Assembly (NCBI RefSeq): GCF_029626265.1
Contig: NZ_JARUBN010000001.1
Span: 7,691,001-7,755,000 of the forward strand
Reading direction: 5' to 3'
Source: Micromonospora sp. WMMD1102
Lineage (GTDB): Bacteria; Actinomycetota; Actinomycetes; Mycobacteriales; Micromonosporaceae
Length of the DNA: 64,000 bases
Below, piece after piece: positions 15,152 to 24,648 of this stretch (position 1 is its first letter; each line of letters starts with the position of its first letter). Made by a program: the position numbers and the translations under genes. The notes below the pieces were generated by a model. The model was given only the letters and a program-made list of their open reading frames with translations, did not search any database and was not told where the DNA came from.

Positions 15152-16453
15152 TCAGCGGTGCTGCCGGATCCGGTCCCAGTCGCTCGGCGGTTCGAGGCGT
15201 ACCCCGGAGCGGAGTGTGCCGGTGACCGGCGCACCGTGGCCGGCGACCGCGGTGATCGAGCCGTGTTCGGTCTCCGCCGCAAGCCGGTCCGGTACGGCCG
15301 GGATGTCGACGTCCAGCCGTACCCGCATGCCGGGCCAGCCGACCACGGACAGCTCCTTCCCGGCGTGGATCGTGGTGCCGGTGCCGAGCGGGCCCTGCAC
15401 GGTGGCGACCTGGTCGCCGACCTTGACGACCGGATGCACGGTGAGCGCGGCGGCGGCGGTCCGGACCAGCGGGCGGGTCGCCTTGAAGACCCGGTCGAGC
15501 TGCACCGGGGTGTTCGCGCCGGGCTGGCCGAGCACGGCACCGACGATGGTGATCTTCCGACCGCCGACCCTGGTGACGGCGGCGAAGACGAGACAGCCGC
15601 CGGCCTCGTCGGTGGAGCCGGTCTTGATCCCCACCACGCCGTCCCGGCCGACCAGCGAGTTGTAGTTCTTCACCTCGCCGGCGACCGGCAGGGTGGCCTT
15701 CTTCTGCGCGACGATCTCCGCGAACGCCGGCAGTTCCATCGCCTTGCGGGCCAGGATCACCTGGTCGACGGCGGTGCTCACGGTGCCCGGGTCGAGCCCG
15801 GACGGGTCGGTGTAGCGGGTGTCCTTCATCCCGAGCGCGTCGGCGGTGTCGTTCATCTTCTCGACGAACGCCTCGACGCTGCCGGCGTCCCAGGCGGCGA
15901 GGATCCGGGCCATGTTGTTCGCCGACGGCAGCAGCACCGCCTGGAGCGCCTGGCGTTCGGTGAAGACCGCGCCCGCGACGACCGGCACCAGGGACTCGCC
16001 CCGGGCCAGCTCCGCCGGGTACGCGGCGGCCTGTGCCGCGCTGACCGTCAGCTTCGGCCCGTGCTCGCCCCGGTCGAGCGGGTGCTCGGTGAGGATGACG
16101 TACGCGGTCATCACCTTGGTCACGCTGGCGATCGGCACCGGCTCGTTCCCGCCGGAGGTGCCGAACGAGCCGACCCCCTCGACCGAGAGCGCGGCCTGCC
16201 CGGTCCTTGGCCACGGCACCACCGGCGCCTTGCCGGGAATCCTCGTCGCCTCCGGCAGGGTACGCGTGACGGCCGCCGTGGGCAGCGGGGTGCGCAGCGG
16301 CGCGATCGCGTAGAGCGTGGCACCGGCCAGCAGCACGATCAGCATCCCGATGGCCAGCAGCCAGTAGCCGCGGGCGCGACTCCGCTTCGGCGCTGGTGGC
16401 GGTGACGGTGGCGGCACAGGTTCGAGTACCTGGGTCGTCTCGGCGTCGAGCAT
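15152..16453 (-). CDS. dacA: D-alanyl-D-alanine carboxypeptidase
   Basis: A 433-residue penicillin-binding protein of the S11 family that trims the pentapeptide of peptidoglycan. A proline-rich cytoplasmic lead is followed by one membrane anchor (about 30-50) and the catalytic domain outside the cell. The three active-site motifs are clear: SVTK at 110-113, SAN at 177-179 and KTG at 277-279. The C-terminal region (from about 300) fits the usual PBP5-like beta domain, but there is no C-terminal amphipathic helix; anchoring is N-terminal as in actinobacteria. The start is at 16453. Confidence 0.93.
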   Translation of the reverse strand: MLDAETTQVLEPVPPPSPPPAPKRSRARGYWLLAIGMLIVLLAGATLYAIAPLRTPLPTAAVTRTLPEATRIPGKAPVVPWPRTGQAALSVEGVGSFGTSGGNEPVPIASVTKVMTAYVILTEHPLDRGEHGPKLTVSAAQAAAYPAELARGESLVPVVAGAVFTERQALQAVLLPSANNMARILAAWDAGSVEAFVEKMNDTADALGMKDTRYTDPSGLDPGTVSTAVDQVILARKAMELPAFAEIVAQKKATLPVAGEVKNYNSLVGRDGVVGIKTGSTDEAGGCLVFAAVTRVGGRKITIVGAVLGQPGANTPVQLDRVFKATRPLVRTAAAALTVHPVVKVGDQVATVQGPLGTGTTIHAGKELSVVGWPGMRVRLDVDIPAVPDRLAAETEHGSITAVAGHGAPVTGTLRSGVRLEPPSDWDRIRQHR

Positions 16454-16707
16454 CGGTCAGATCCCCCGTGTGGTACGCCGGCCGCGCCACGTGGCGCGGC
16501 CGGAGCGCTGATGTCGATATCGCCCGGCCGGGCTGCCGGCAGGTCCGGCGGCACGCACCCTGCGAAGTAGTGCATTGTCGCACCGTCCGGCAACCGCACC
16601 GCCGATCGTGGCTGGCCGGCGATGTCGAGGACGCGGCGCCGGCTCCGTCCGTAGGGTGACGGCGTGCCGACCGGGTACGGCAGGACGAGCGAGGCGGAGG
16701 ATCCGAG

Positions 16708-17073
16708 ATGAAGTACCTGCTGCTGATCTACGGCAACCAGGAGAAGTGGGACTCGATCCCGGCGGAGTCGTGGCCGGAGGAGATCGCCAAGCAGGACGCG
16801 TTCAACAGGCGCTACCACGAGACCGGTGAACTGCTCGGCGGGTACGGGCTGGCCGACGCCGCCGCGGCCCGGCTGGTCCGGCGCGAGGGTGGCGCCCCGG
16901 CCGTCACCGACGGGCCGTACCTGGAGACCAAGGAGTACATCGCCAGCTTCTACCTGCTCGACTGCGACAGCGAGGCGCGGGCGTACGAGATCGCCGCCGA
17001 CATGCCCTGGGCGGACCAGGAACCGGTCGAGGTCTGGCCGATCCTGCACGAGTCCGCCGCAGACCTGGCCTGA
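16708..17073 (+). CDS. YCII-related (DGPF) protein
   Basis: A 121-residue protein with the DGP-x3-ETKE signature (TDGPYLETKEYIASFYLLD) of the DGPF/YCII group, a small ferredoxin-like alpha-beta fold. ATG 16708 has GGAGG eight bases upstream. It lies just before an ECF42 sigma factor, and this pair is conserved in actinobacteria. The YCII protein is thought to work in the same response, possibly as its effector. The catalytic role is unproven. Confidence 0.9.
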   Translation: MKYLLLIYGNQEKWDSIPAESWPEEIAKQDAFNRRYHETGELLGGYGLADAAAARLVRREGGAPAVTDGPYLETKEYIASFYLLDCDSEARAYEIAADMPWADQEPVEVWPILHESAADLA

Positions 17074-17098
17074 CCGTGCACGGGAACGTCGATCACGG

Positions 17099-18358
17099 GT
17101 GAGCGTCGACCGGGCCGTGGAGGAGCTGCTGCGCGAGTTGGCGCCGCAGGTCCTCGGCGCGCTCGTCCGCCGGTACGGCCGGTTCGACGCGGCCGAGGAC
17201 GCCACCCAGGAGGCGCTGCTCCGGGCCGCCCTGCGCTGGCCGGCCGAGGGGATTCCGGACAATCCCCGGGGCTGGCTGGTGACGGTCGCCGTGCACCGGT
17301 TGCTGGACGAGTTCCGCAGCGAGGCGTCCCGGCGGCGGCGGGAGGACGCGGTGTTCGCGGCGACCCCGCAGGCCGAGTTGCTGGGCCGGCCGGCGGACGC
17401 CGACCCGGGCACCGAGCGGGACGACTCGCTGACCCTGCTCTTCCTCTGCTGTCATCCGGCGCTGTCGCAGGCCAGCCGGATCGCGTTGACGCTGCGCGCG
17501 GTCGGCGGCCTGACCACCGGGCAGATCGCCGCCGCCTTCCTGGTGCCGGAGGCGACGATGGCGCAGCGGATCAGCCGGGCCAAGCAGATGATCCGGAGCA
17601 GCGGCCTGCCGTTCGAGCCGCCGGACGGGCCGGACCGGGCCGAGCGGCTGGGCGCGGTGCTGCACGTGCTCTACCTGGTCTTCAACGAGGGCTACACCGC
17701 GACGACCGGGCCGGAGCTGACCGCGCCGCGGCTCTCCGACGAGGCGATCCGGCTCACCCGCTGGCTGCACCGGCTGCTGCCGGAGGATCCCGAGGTGGCC
17801 GGGCTGCTCGCGCTGATGCTGCTCACCGACGCCCGGCGGCCGGCCAGGACCCGGCCGGACGGCAGCCTGGTGCCGCTGGCCGAGCAGGACCGGGGAAGTT
17901 GGGACCGGGAGCGGATCGCCGAGGGCGTCGCGCTGATCACCGAGACGCTGCCCCGGGGGCCGGTCGGGCCCTACCAGGTGCAGGCGGCGATCGCGGCGGT
18001 GCACGACGAGGCCGAGCACGTCGACAGGACCGACTGGCCGCAGATCCTCGCCCTCTACGAGCTGCTCGAACAGCTCACCGCGGCGAACCCGATGGTGACG
18101 CTGAACCGGGCGGTCGCGGTCGCCATGGTGCGCGGGCCGGCGGCCGGGCTGGAGCTGTTGGAGACCGTCGCCGCGGACAAGCGGATGGCGACCCACCACC
18201 GGCTGCTCGCCACCCGCGCCCACCTGACCGAACTCTCCGGGGACCGGGCCGGGGCGGCGGCCGGCTACCGGGCGGCGGCCCGGCGCACCGCCAGCCTGCC
18301 CGAGCGGCGCCACCTCACCGCACGAGCCGCCGAACTCGACCCCCGGCAGCACCCCTGA
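17099..18358 (+). CDS. ECF sigma factor, ECF42 group
   Basis: 419 residues from GTG 17099. The sigma2 region (GRFDAAEDATQEALLRAALRWP, GWLVTVAVHRLLDEFRSEASRRRRED) and sigma4 region (LTTGQIAAAFLVPEATMAQRISRAKQMIR) are followed by a roughly 200-residue C-terminal extension with helical repeats (LNEGYTAT-like YLVFNEGYTATTGPEL, LNRAVAVAMVRGP). That extension defines ECF42, which has no anti-sigma factor and is thought to be controlled through its own C-terminus. Its partner is the YCII gene 26 bases upstream. Length agrees with the family. Confidence 0.93.
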   Translation: MSVDRAVEELLRELAPQVLGALVRRYGRFDAAEDATQEALLRAALRWPAEGIPDNPRGWLVTVAVHRLLDEFRSEASRRRREDAVFAATPQAELLGRPADADPGTERDDSLTLLFLCCHPALSQASRIALTLRAVGGLTTGQIAAAFLVPEATMAQRISRAKQMIRSSGLPFEPPDGPDRAERLGAVLHVLYLVFNEGYTATTGPELTAPRLSDEAIRLTRWLHRLLPEDPEVAGLLALMLLTDARRPARTRPDGSLVPLAEQDRGSWDRERIAEGVALITETLPRGPVGPYQVQAAIAAVHDEAEHVDRTDWPQILALYELLEQLTAANPMVTLNRAVAVAMVRGPAAGLELLETVAADKRMATHHRLLATRAHLTELSGDRAGAAAGYRAAARRTASLPERRHLTARAAELDPRQHP

Positions 18359-18404
18359 CCGGCAGCACCTCTGACCGGCGGTACGCCCGACGCCGCCGAC
18401 CTCG

Positions 18405-19160
18405 TCAGCGGTTCCAGTCCTGCTTGGCGGCGCGGACCAGCTTGTCCTTCAGTTCCCGGGTGTGCCGGCGACTGACCGGCAGTTCGGAGTCGTCGATCAC
18501 CACCACGTACCCGGAGTTGGCGAGCCGGAGTTCGGCGATCAGTCGGAGCTGCACCAGGTACGACCGGTGGATCCGGACGAATCCCGCGTCGGCCCAGCGT
18601 TCGGCGAGGGTGGCCAGCGGCACCCGGACCAGGTGTGACCCGTCCGAGGTGTGCAGCCGGGCGTAGTCGCCCTGCGCCTCGACCCAGCGTACGGCCGAGC
18701 GGGGCAGCATCCGGGTGGTGCCGGCCAGCTCGACCGGGATCGTCGGGTCGGGTTCGGCCCGGGCCAGGGCCGCCGGATGGGCGGGTACCACCCGGGAGCC
18801 GACGACCCGGCGCAGCGACTCGGCGAGTCGTTCGGCCCGGACCGGTTTGCGGACGTAGTCGGTGGCGCCGAGGTCGAAGGCGTCGACGGCGCCGTCGTCG
18901 TACGCGGTGACGAAGACGATCGCGGGTGGCCGGGCGAACCGGCGGAGTACCCGGGCCAGCTCCATGCCGTCCAGCCCCGGCATCCGGATGTCCAGGAAGA
19001 CCACGTCGACGTCGGCGTCCCGGAGCACCCGCAGCGCCTCGGTGGCGTCTCCGGCGGTGTGCAGCCGGGAGACCCGTGGATCGGCCCGCAGGTGGTACGC
19101 CAGCTCGTCGAGCGCCGGTGGCTCGTCGTCGACGGCCAGCACGCGCAGGAAACCGGTCAC
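18405..19160 (-). CDS. LytTR-family response regulator
   Basis: 251 residues. The receiver domain has acidic DDE at 11-13, phospho-acceptor D57 in FLDIRMPG and the conserved lysine in VRKPVRAERL. The C-terminal LytTR DNA-binding domain includes VRWVEAQGDYARLHT and FVRIHRSYLVQL. Such regulators bind as dimers to direct repeats. It is the partner of the LytS-like kinase encoded immediately upstream on the same strand (10-base gap). Confidence 0.93.
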   Translation of the reverse strand: MTGFLRVLAVDDEPPALDELAYHLRADPRVSRLHTAGDATEALRVLRDADVDVVFLDIRMPGLDGMELARVLRRFARPPAIVFVTAYDDGAVDAFDLGATDYVRKPVRAERLAESLRRVVGSRVVPAHPAALARAEPDPTIPVELAGTTRMLPRSAVRWVEAQGDYARLHTSDGSHLVRVPLATLAERWADAGFVRIHRSYLVQLRLIAELRLANSGYVVVIDDSELPVSRRHTRELKDKLVRAAKQDWNR

Positions 19161-19170
19161 GGTTCAGCCC

Positions 19171-20385
19171 TCACGCGCTCGCCCGGACATGACGGTGGAA
19201 CTTCGGTATCCGCATGCTCACCTTCGTACCCGATCCGAGGTCGGTCTCGACGACCAGGCCGAACTGGTCCCCGAAGACCGACCGGAGTCGTTCGTCCACG
19301 TTGGAGAGTCCGACGTGCTGGCCGGAGTCGTCGGCCGGGTCGGCGGCGGCGTCGGCGATCCCGGCGACCAGCACCGCCGGGTCCATCCCCACCCCGTCGT
19401 CCTCGACCGTTATGTGGCACTCTGCCCCGGCGTCCCGGGCCTCGATGCTGAGCATCCCCATCCCCGGCTTGCGGGACAGCCCGTGCCGGACCGCGTTCTC
19501 GACGAGCGGTTGCAGGCAGAGGAACGGCAGGCTGACCGGCAGCACCTCCGGGGCGATCTGGAGTTTCACCTGGAGCCGGTCGCCGAACCGGGCCCGCTCG
19601 ATCGTCAGGTACCTGTCGATCGAGCGCAGTTCCTCGGCGAGCGTGGTGAACTCGCCGTGCGCCCGGAAGGAGTAGCGGGTGAACTCGGCGAACTCCAGGA
19701 TCAGTTCCCGGGCCCGCTCCGGGTCGGTCCGGACGAACGAGCCGATCGCGGTCAGCGCGTTGTAGATGAAGTGTGGGCTGATCTGGGCGCGCAGGGCGCG
19801 CACCTCGGCCCGGGCCAGCCGCTCCCGGGACGAGTCGAGTTCGGCGAGGGCGAGCTGGGCGCCGGCCCAGTGTGCGGTTTCCAGGGCGGCCTGCACCAGC
19901 CCGGGGGCCGGCTGGTCGTCGGCGATCGCCACCAGCGCCGCCCCGGCCCGCCCGTCCGGGCCGGTCAGCGGGGCGATCACGGCGCCCCGGACCGGGCAGT
20001 CGACCCGGTCGCAGCGCAGGTCGGACTCGCCGAGCACCGTCGACCGGCGGGTCCGGATGGTGCCGGCGGCGGCGGCCAGCAACTGCTCGCCGTGGTGGCC
20101 GCCGCGCCCGTCGATGGCGAGCAGCCGGTCCGGCTCGGCCAGCGCGAGCCCGGCGGAGCCGACCAGGGTACGCAGATGGCGTACCGCCTTGGCCGCACCG
20201 GCCGGGGTGAGCCCGGCCCGCAGTGGCTCGGCGGCCAGCCCGGCGGTGTGCAGCACGTCGTAGGTGGCCCGCTGGGTGGCGGTGGCGATGCCCCGCCGGG
20301 CGCGCAGCCGCACGACGGCGAACAGCGCAGCCGCCAGCGCACTGATCATCGCCACCACGGCGACCGCCGTGGACAGGTCGGGCAT
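19171..20385 (-). CDS. LytS-like sensor histidine kinase
   Basis: 404 residues. One N-terminal membrane helix (about 8-27) precedes a GAF-like region (about 40-175, with a CDRVDC cysteine pair) and a His_kinase domain with phospho-histidine H205 in ISPHFIYNAL. The ATPase follows, with N box PLVENAVRHGL and G boxes DDGVGM and GLSNVDERL. ATG 20385 follows GGTGGGG; an in-frame GTG at 20391 is possible. Together with the LytTR regulator and the adjacent glycosylphosphotransferase it may control exopolysaccharide or cell-wall genes; this is inference from position. Confidence 0.92.
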   Translation of the reverse strand: MPDLSTAVAVVAMISALAAALFAVVRLRARRGIATATQRATYDVLHTAGLAAEPLRAGLTPAGAAKAVRHLRTLVGSAGLALAEPDRLLAIDGRGGHHGEQLLAAAAGTIRTRRSTVLGESDLRCDRVDCPVRGAVIAPLTGPDGRAGAALVAIADDQPAPGLVQAALETAHWAGAQLALAELDSSRERLARAEVRALRAQISPHFIYNALTAIGSFVRTDPERARELILEFAEFTRYSFRAHGEFTTLAEELRSIDRYLTIERARFGDRLQVKLQIAPEVLPVSLPFLCLQPLVENAVRHGLSRKPGMGMLSIEARDAGAECHITVEDDGVGMDPAVLVAGIADAAADPADDSGQHVGLSNVDERLRSVFGDQFGLVVETDLGSGTKVSMRIPKFHRHVRASA

Positions 20386-20492
20386 CCCCACCCAGAGATC
20401 CTGACGGTTGGTCGGCCGGTTCGCCAAGCCACGATCCGGCCGGAATCCCCCGCCGCCCGACCCGTGGGTCCGGCTACGGCCCGGACGTACGG

Positions 20493-22061
20493 CTAGTAGG
20501 CGCCCTTGCGGGCCAGTACCACCCCGACGGTCCGCCACAGGATGCTCAGGTCGTACGCCAGCGACCAGTTGTCGACGTAGTAGAGGTCGAGCCGGACCGC
20601 CTCGTCCCAGGAGAGGTCGGAGCGGCCGGAGACCTGCCACAGCCCGGTGATGCCGGGCCGGACCAGCAGCCGGCGCCGGACGTCGCCGAGGAAGTCGCCG
20701 TCGTCGGCCGGGAGCGGGCGGGGGCCGACCAGGGACATCTCGCCCCGGAGCACGTTGATCAGCTGGGGCAGCTCGTCGAGTGAGCTGGCCCGGAGGAACC
20801 GCCCGGCCGGGAAGACCCGGGGATCCTCCTTGATCTTGAAGAGCATGCCGTCGGTCTCGTTCTGGTCGACCAGGCTGGCCAGCCGCTGCTCGGCGTCGAC
20901 GTACATGGTCCGGAACTTCCAGACCCGGAACGTCCGGCCCTCGTGCCCCACCCGGGGTTGCCGGAAGAAGACCGGCCCGGGGTCGGAGATCCGGATCGCC
21001 ACCGCGACCGCGACGAAGAGCGGGACCAGCAGCAGCAGCCCCAGCCCGGCGGCGAACCGGTCCAGCAGGTTCTTGGCCAGCAGCGCCGGGCCGGAGAGGG
21101 TCGGCTCCTCGACGTGCAGCAGCGGCAGGCCCTCGATCGGCCGGATGTGCACCCGGGGGCCGGCGATGTCGGTGAGCTGCGGCGCCACGATCAGGTCGAC
21201 GCCGGAGCCTTCGAGTTGCCAGGCCAGCCGGCGCAGCTCGCCCGGCTCGGTGCTGGCCGACCCGCAGACCGCGATGGTGTCGCCGCCGACCTCCCGGACC
21301 AGCGAGAGGATGTCGCGGCCGGCGTAGACCGGGATCGGCGTCTCGATGCCCCGGGCAGCGGCGTAACCGTCGGTGAGGTGGATCGCCACCGGCACCAGCC
21401 CGGCGGCGGGCACCCGCTTGATCGCCTTGTAGACCTCCAGCGCCTCCGGCAGGGTGCCGACCAGCACGATCCGCTGGGCGGCCTGCCCGGCCCGGCGACG
21501 CACGGTGTGCAGCAGCAGCCGGGCGGTGGAACGGGCGACCAGGACCAGCAGCAGGGTGCCGAGCAGCGCGGTGCCGACGGTCCACCGGGACAGGTCGGTC
21601 TTGGTGGCGAAGGCGAGGAACGAGACGCTGGCCGCGACCGCCACGCCGGCCCGGGTGACCCGCTTGAACTCGTCGGTGCCGAGCCCGAGGTAGCGGCGGT
21701 CGTACGCGCCGTTGGCCCAGAGCACGATCAGCCAGCCGAGCGGCAACAGCAGGTAGGAGACGGTATGGAACCAGGTGGGGTCCTTGTCCGCGTCGGTGAA
21801 ACCGGCCGCCGCCTGGTCGAACGACTGGATCGCGAGCCAGCTCGCCAGGACCGCCGCGCCGAAGTCGAGCAGCAGCAGGATCGCGATGTACGGCCGGTGC
21901 CAGCGGGAGACCCGCCGACGCGCCCGCGCCCACGCCGAGCGGGGGACCCCGTTCGGCTGCGGAGCGGTCGGTGGCTGGATCTCGAAGCTGTCGACGTGAC
22001 GCAGAGTACTCGGTTGGCCGTTGCCTACCGGGCGTTGGAGGCTTGTCGTCACCTCACCCAC
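20493..22061 (-). CDS. Exopolysaccharide polyprenyl glycosylphosphotransferase
   Basis: About 522 residues. It is an initiating enzyme that moves a sugar phosphate from a nucleotide sugar to a lipid carrier in the membrane. Four N-terminal membrane helices are followed by a CoA-binding-like Rossmann region (QRIVLVGTLPEALEVY). The fifth membrane segment (LGLLLLVPLFVAVAVAI) leads into the sugar transferase domain, with KFRTMYVDAE, SLDELPQL, MSLVGPRPL and RPGITGLWQVSGR. Starts at GTG 22061 or 22052 both follow GGGAGG. It is transcribed toward the kinase/regulator pair. The specific polymer is unknown. Confidence 0.93.
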   Translation of the reverse strand: MGEVTTSLQRPVGNGQPSTLRHVDSFEIQPPTAPQPNGVPRSAWARARRRVSRWHRPYIAILLLLDFGAAVLASWLAIQSFDQAAAGFTDADKDPTWFHTVSYLLLPLGWLIVLWANGAYDRRYLGLGTDEFKRVTRAGVAVAASVSFLAFATKTDLSRWTVGTALLGTLLLVLVARSTARLLLHTVRRRAGQAAQRIVLVGTLPEALEVYKAIKRVPAAGLVPVAIHLTDGYAAARGIETPIPVYAGRDILSLVREVGGDTIAVCGSASTEPGELRRLAWQLEGSGVDLIVAPQLTDIAGPRVHIRPIEGLPLLHVEEPTLSGPALLAKNLLDRFAAGLGLLLLVPLFVAVAVAIRISDPGPVFFRQPRVGHEGRTFRVWKFRTMYVDAEQRLASLVDQNETDGMLFKIKEDPRVFPAGRFLRASSLDELPQLINVLRGEMSLVGPRPLPADDGDFLGDVRRRLLVRPGITGLWQVSGRSDLSWDEAVRLDLYYVDNWSLAYDLSILWRTVGVVLARKGAY

Positions 22062-22466
22062 GTCCTCCCGCGTGACACGTGCCGCCCCTCTGCCGTAAGG
22101 GGCTCGGGTCGCCCACCGTCTCAGTCTCTCCCCTGCCGGCCCCGATCCCGGTTCGTCCGCCAGCGCCGTCTCGTGGCGCGGCCGGACGAATCGTGATCGT
22201 CGGTGACGCCGACCCGAGGGACAGCACGCCGCCCGCCTCGCCAGCAACGAGAGCCGGACCGCCCGCAGCGGAGTCGCAGACCGGGGTCACTATACCGACG
22301 GAGCACGGTGGCGGTAGAGCCCGGCGGTTGCCGGTTTCTTGCCCAGTGGGCGGTTTCGACCCGGAGTAGGGGCCGGGATCACTCAACGTACAAGCAGTTT
22401 CGCTCAACATACAAACACAAGCACGCAACCAGCGAACCCGATCGATCAAGCGGGGCCGCCGACCGG
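22062..22466. promoter_or_regulatory. Intergenic region with two direct repeats
   Basis: There is no gene here. CTCAACGTACAA at 22382 and CTCAACATACAA at 22403 are near-identical and 21 bases apart, two helical turns, in a locally A+T-richer patch. The spacing suits a dimeric activator that binds direct repeats, such as a LytTR or SARP type. They lie upstream of the glycosylphosphotransferase operon. Confidence 0.45.
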
Positions 22467-23339
22467 TCAACGGACCAGCCGGGAGAGCCGGCGGTCGGCG
22501 AGCGGCTTGCCGCCGGTCTGACACTTCGGACAGTATTGCAAGCTCGAGTCGGCGAACGACACCTCACGAATCGTGTCGGCACAGACCGGACAGGGCAGCC
22601 CCGTCCGGGCGTGCACCCGCAGCCCGGCCCGCTTCTCCCCCTTCAACTCCGCCGCCCGCTGGCCGAGCGAGCGCTCCACGGCGTCCCCGAGCACCTGCCG
22701 GGTCGCCGCGTGCAGCGTCGCCAACTGCTCGTCGGTGAGCCGGTTGGTGAGCGCGAACGGCGACAGCTTCGCGGTGTGCAGGATCTCGTCCGAGTACGCG
22801 TTGCCGATCCCGGCCAGCACCTCCTGGTCGGTCAGCACGCCCTTGACCTGGCCCCGTCGACCGCGCAGCCGTTCGGCGAAGGTGGACAGCTCGGCGGCGA
22901 GCGCGTCCGGCCCGAGCCGGGCCACCCCGGGCACCTGCGCCGGATCGGTCACCAGGTACACGGCGAGCTTCTTCTGGGTACCGGCCTCGGTCAGGTCGAA
23001 ACCGGACCCGTCGTCGAGTCGTACCCGCAGCGCGATCGGGCCCTTGCCCGGCTTGAGCGGCAGGCCCGAGTTGAACGACTCCCGGTAGTGCAGCCAGCCG
23101 GCCCGGGCCAGGTGCACCACCAGGTGCACGTCCGGCACACCGTCGCCGGCCAGCGTCACGTCGAGGAACTTGCCGTGCCGGCCCGCCGTCGTGACCTGCC
23201 GTCCGGCAGCCGCCGACGGCGCCGGATCGTACGTCTTCAGGGCGCTTATCGCCGCCACCTCGATCCGGTCGACCCGCCGGCCGACCGCCCGCTCGCGCAG
23301 GTAGCCGGCGAGCGCCTCCACCTCAGGTAACTCGGGCAC
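22467..23339 (-). CDS. Fpg/Nei-family DNA glycosylase
   Basis: A 290-residue base-excision repair enzyme that removes oxidised bases and cuts the strand. The start GTG 23339 gives MPELPEVEAL, with the catalytic Pro2 and Glu3 directly after the initiator, which fixes the start beyond doubt. Further family marks are GRHGKFLDV, a helix-two-turn-helix region (GVLTDQEVLAGIGNAYSDEI) and a C-terminal four-cysteine zinc finger (CPVC, CPKC). Fpg versus Nei specificity cannot be told from the motifs. Confidence 0.94.
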   Translation of the reverse strand: MPELPEVEALAGYLRERAVGRRVDRIEVAAISALKTYDPAPSAAAGRQVTTAGRHGKFLDVTLAGDGVPDVHLVVHLARAGWLHYRESFNSGLPLKPGKGPIALRVRLDDGSGFDLTEAGTQKKLAVYLVTDPAQVPGVARLGPDALAAELSTFAERLRGRRGQVKGVLTDQEVLAGIGNAYSDEILHTAKLSPFALTNRLTDEQLATLHAATRQVLGDAVERSLGQRAAELKGEKRAGLRVHARTGLPCPVCADTIREVSFADSSLQYCPKCQTGGKPLADRRLSRLVR

Positions 23340-23423
23340 GGGATAAACGGTAGCGTTCAATCCCGGCCACGCGCCCGACGCGCGGGACGGGAAGGACCCG
23401 ATCATGGAGGAGGGGCGACCGGC

Positions 23424-24587
23424 GTGCAGGTGATCGTCGCGCACAACCGGTACCGCGAGGCGCAGCCGTCCGGCGAGAACACCATCGTCGACCAGGAGAT
23501 CGTCCAGCTCCGGGCCGCCGGGGTGACCGTCCGTCCCTTCCTGCGGAGTTCCGACGAGATCGCGGAGTTCTCCCCGACCGCCAAGGCGCTGTTGCCGATC
23601 TCCCCGATCTACGCGCCGAAGGCGCAGCAGGAGCTGAGCCGGCTGATCACCGAGCACCGGCCGGACGTGTTGCACCTGCACAACCCGTACCCGCTGCTCT
23701 CCCCCTGGGTGGTCCGGACCGCGCACAAGCACGGGGTGCCGGTGGTGCAGACGGTGCACAACTACCGCCAGGTCTGCTCCTCCGGGCTCTACTTCCGGGA
23801 CGGCCGGATCTGCCAGGACTGCCGGGGCCGGGCGCTCGGGGTGCCAGCGATCGTGCACCGCTGCTACCGGGGTTCCCGGGCGCAGAGCGCGCTGATGGCG
23901 ACCACCCTGGCCGTACACCGGCCGACCTGGCGCTCGGTGGACCGCTACATCGCGCTCACCTCCGGGATCGCCGCGCACCTGCGCGACTACGGCATCCCGG
24001 ACGACCGGATCGTGGTCAAGCCGAACGCCATCCCGGACCCCGGCCCGCCGCCGCCGCTCGGCGACGGCTTCCTCTTCTTCGGCCGGCTCTCCCCGGAGAA
24101 GGGCGTCGGGCTGCTGCTCGACGCCTGGCGCCGGCACCCGGTCGGTGCGCTCGGGCCGCTGCGCATCGCCGGGGACGGCGAGCTGCGGCCACTCGCCGAG
24201 GCGGCGGCCGCCGAACGGGCCGACGTCGAGTTCCTCGGCCCGCTGGACCGGGCCGGGGTGGCCGCCGCGCTCCGGGCCACCGCCGTGGTGCTGGCCGTGC
24301 CGACCTGGCACGACGTGCTGCCCACGGTGGTGATCGAGGCGCTGGCCGCCGGCCGCCCGGTGCTGGGTACCGCGCTCGGCGGCATCCCGTACCTGGTCGG
24401 CGCGGACGACCCGGGCGGGCCCGCCGGCTGGCTGGTGCCGGCCGACCCGGCGGCGCTGGCCGCCGCGCTGCCGGCCGCCCGGGACGGCGCGACCGGCAGC
24501 GCCCCGCTGGCCCGGGCCCGCTACGAGCGCACCTTCCACCCCGACGTGGTCACCAAGCGACTCCTGGACGTCTACGCCCAGCTGTGA
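23424..24587 (+). CDS. Family 4 glycosyltransferase
   Basis: 387 residues with two Rossmann domains. N-terminal VIVAHNRYREAQPSGENTIV and HRPDVLHLHNPYPLLSPW precede a cysteine-rich segment (CSSGLYF, CQDC) seen in a subset of GT4 enzymes. The C-terminal half has FFGRLSPEKGVGLLLDAW, the DVLPTVVIEALAAGRPVLGT donor-binding glutamates, and GGIPYLV. GTG 23424 follows GGAGGAGGGG. It is probably a cytoplasmic enzyme for a surface polysaccharide or glycolipid; it is divergent from Fpg and convergent with the CDP-alcohol operon. Confidence 0.92.
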   Translation: MQVIVAHNRYREAQPSGENTIVDQEIVQLRAAGVTVRPFLRSSDEIAEFSPTAKALLPISPIYAPKAQQELSRLITEHRPDVLHLHNPYPLLSPWVVRTAHKHGVPVVQTVHNYRQVCSSGLYFRDGRICQDCRGRALGVPAIVHRCYRGSRAQSALMATTLAVHRPTWRSVDRYIALTSGIAAHLRDYGIPDDRIVVKPNAIPDPGPPPPLGDGFLFFGRLSPEKGVGLLLDAWRRHPVGALGPLRIAGDGELRPLAEAAAAERADVEFLGPLDRAGVAAALRATAVVLAVPTWHDVLPTVVIEALAAGRPVLGTALGGIPYLVGADDPGGPAGWLVPADPAALAAALPAARDGATGSAPLARARYERTFHPDVVTKRLLDVYAQL

Positions 24588-24647
24588 GGTGTAAGGAAGG
24601 GCCCCCTATACAACAGAAAACGATAAGAGGGGGCCCTTCCTTACACC
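24588..24647. repeat. Conserved 20-bp-stem hairpin, copy 1
   Basis: GGTGTAAGGAAGGGCCCCCT (24588-24607) and its exact complement (24628-24647) flank a 20-base loop containing ACAACAGAAAACGATA. It lies between two convergent gene ends, so it probably acts as a bidirectional terminator. A second copy is at 35008-35063 with the same loop. Confidence 0.9.
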
Positions 24648-24648
24648 C

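Noticed and set aside
14984..16405. A long plus-strand frame opposite the carboxypeptidase
   Set aside because: The opposite strand has complete SxxK, SxN and KTG motifs, and this frame shows none.
23340..24539. N-terminal extension of the Fpg reading frame
   Set aside because: Fpg must start with Pro2-Glu3, which fixes GTG 23339; the extension is antisense to the glycosyltransferase.
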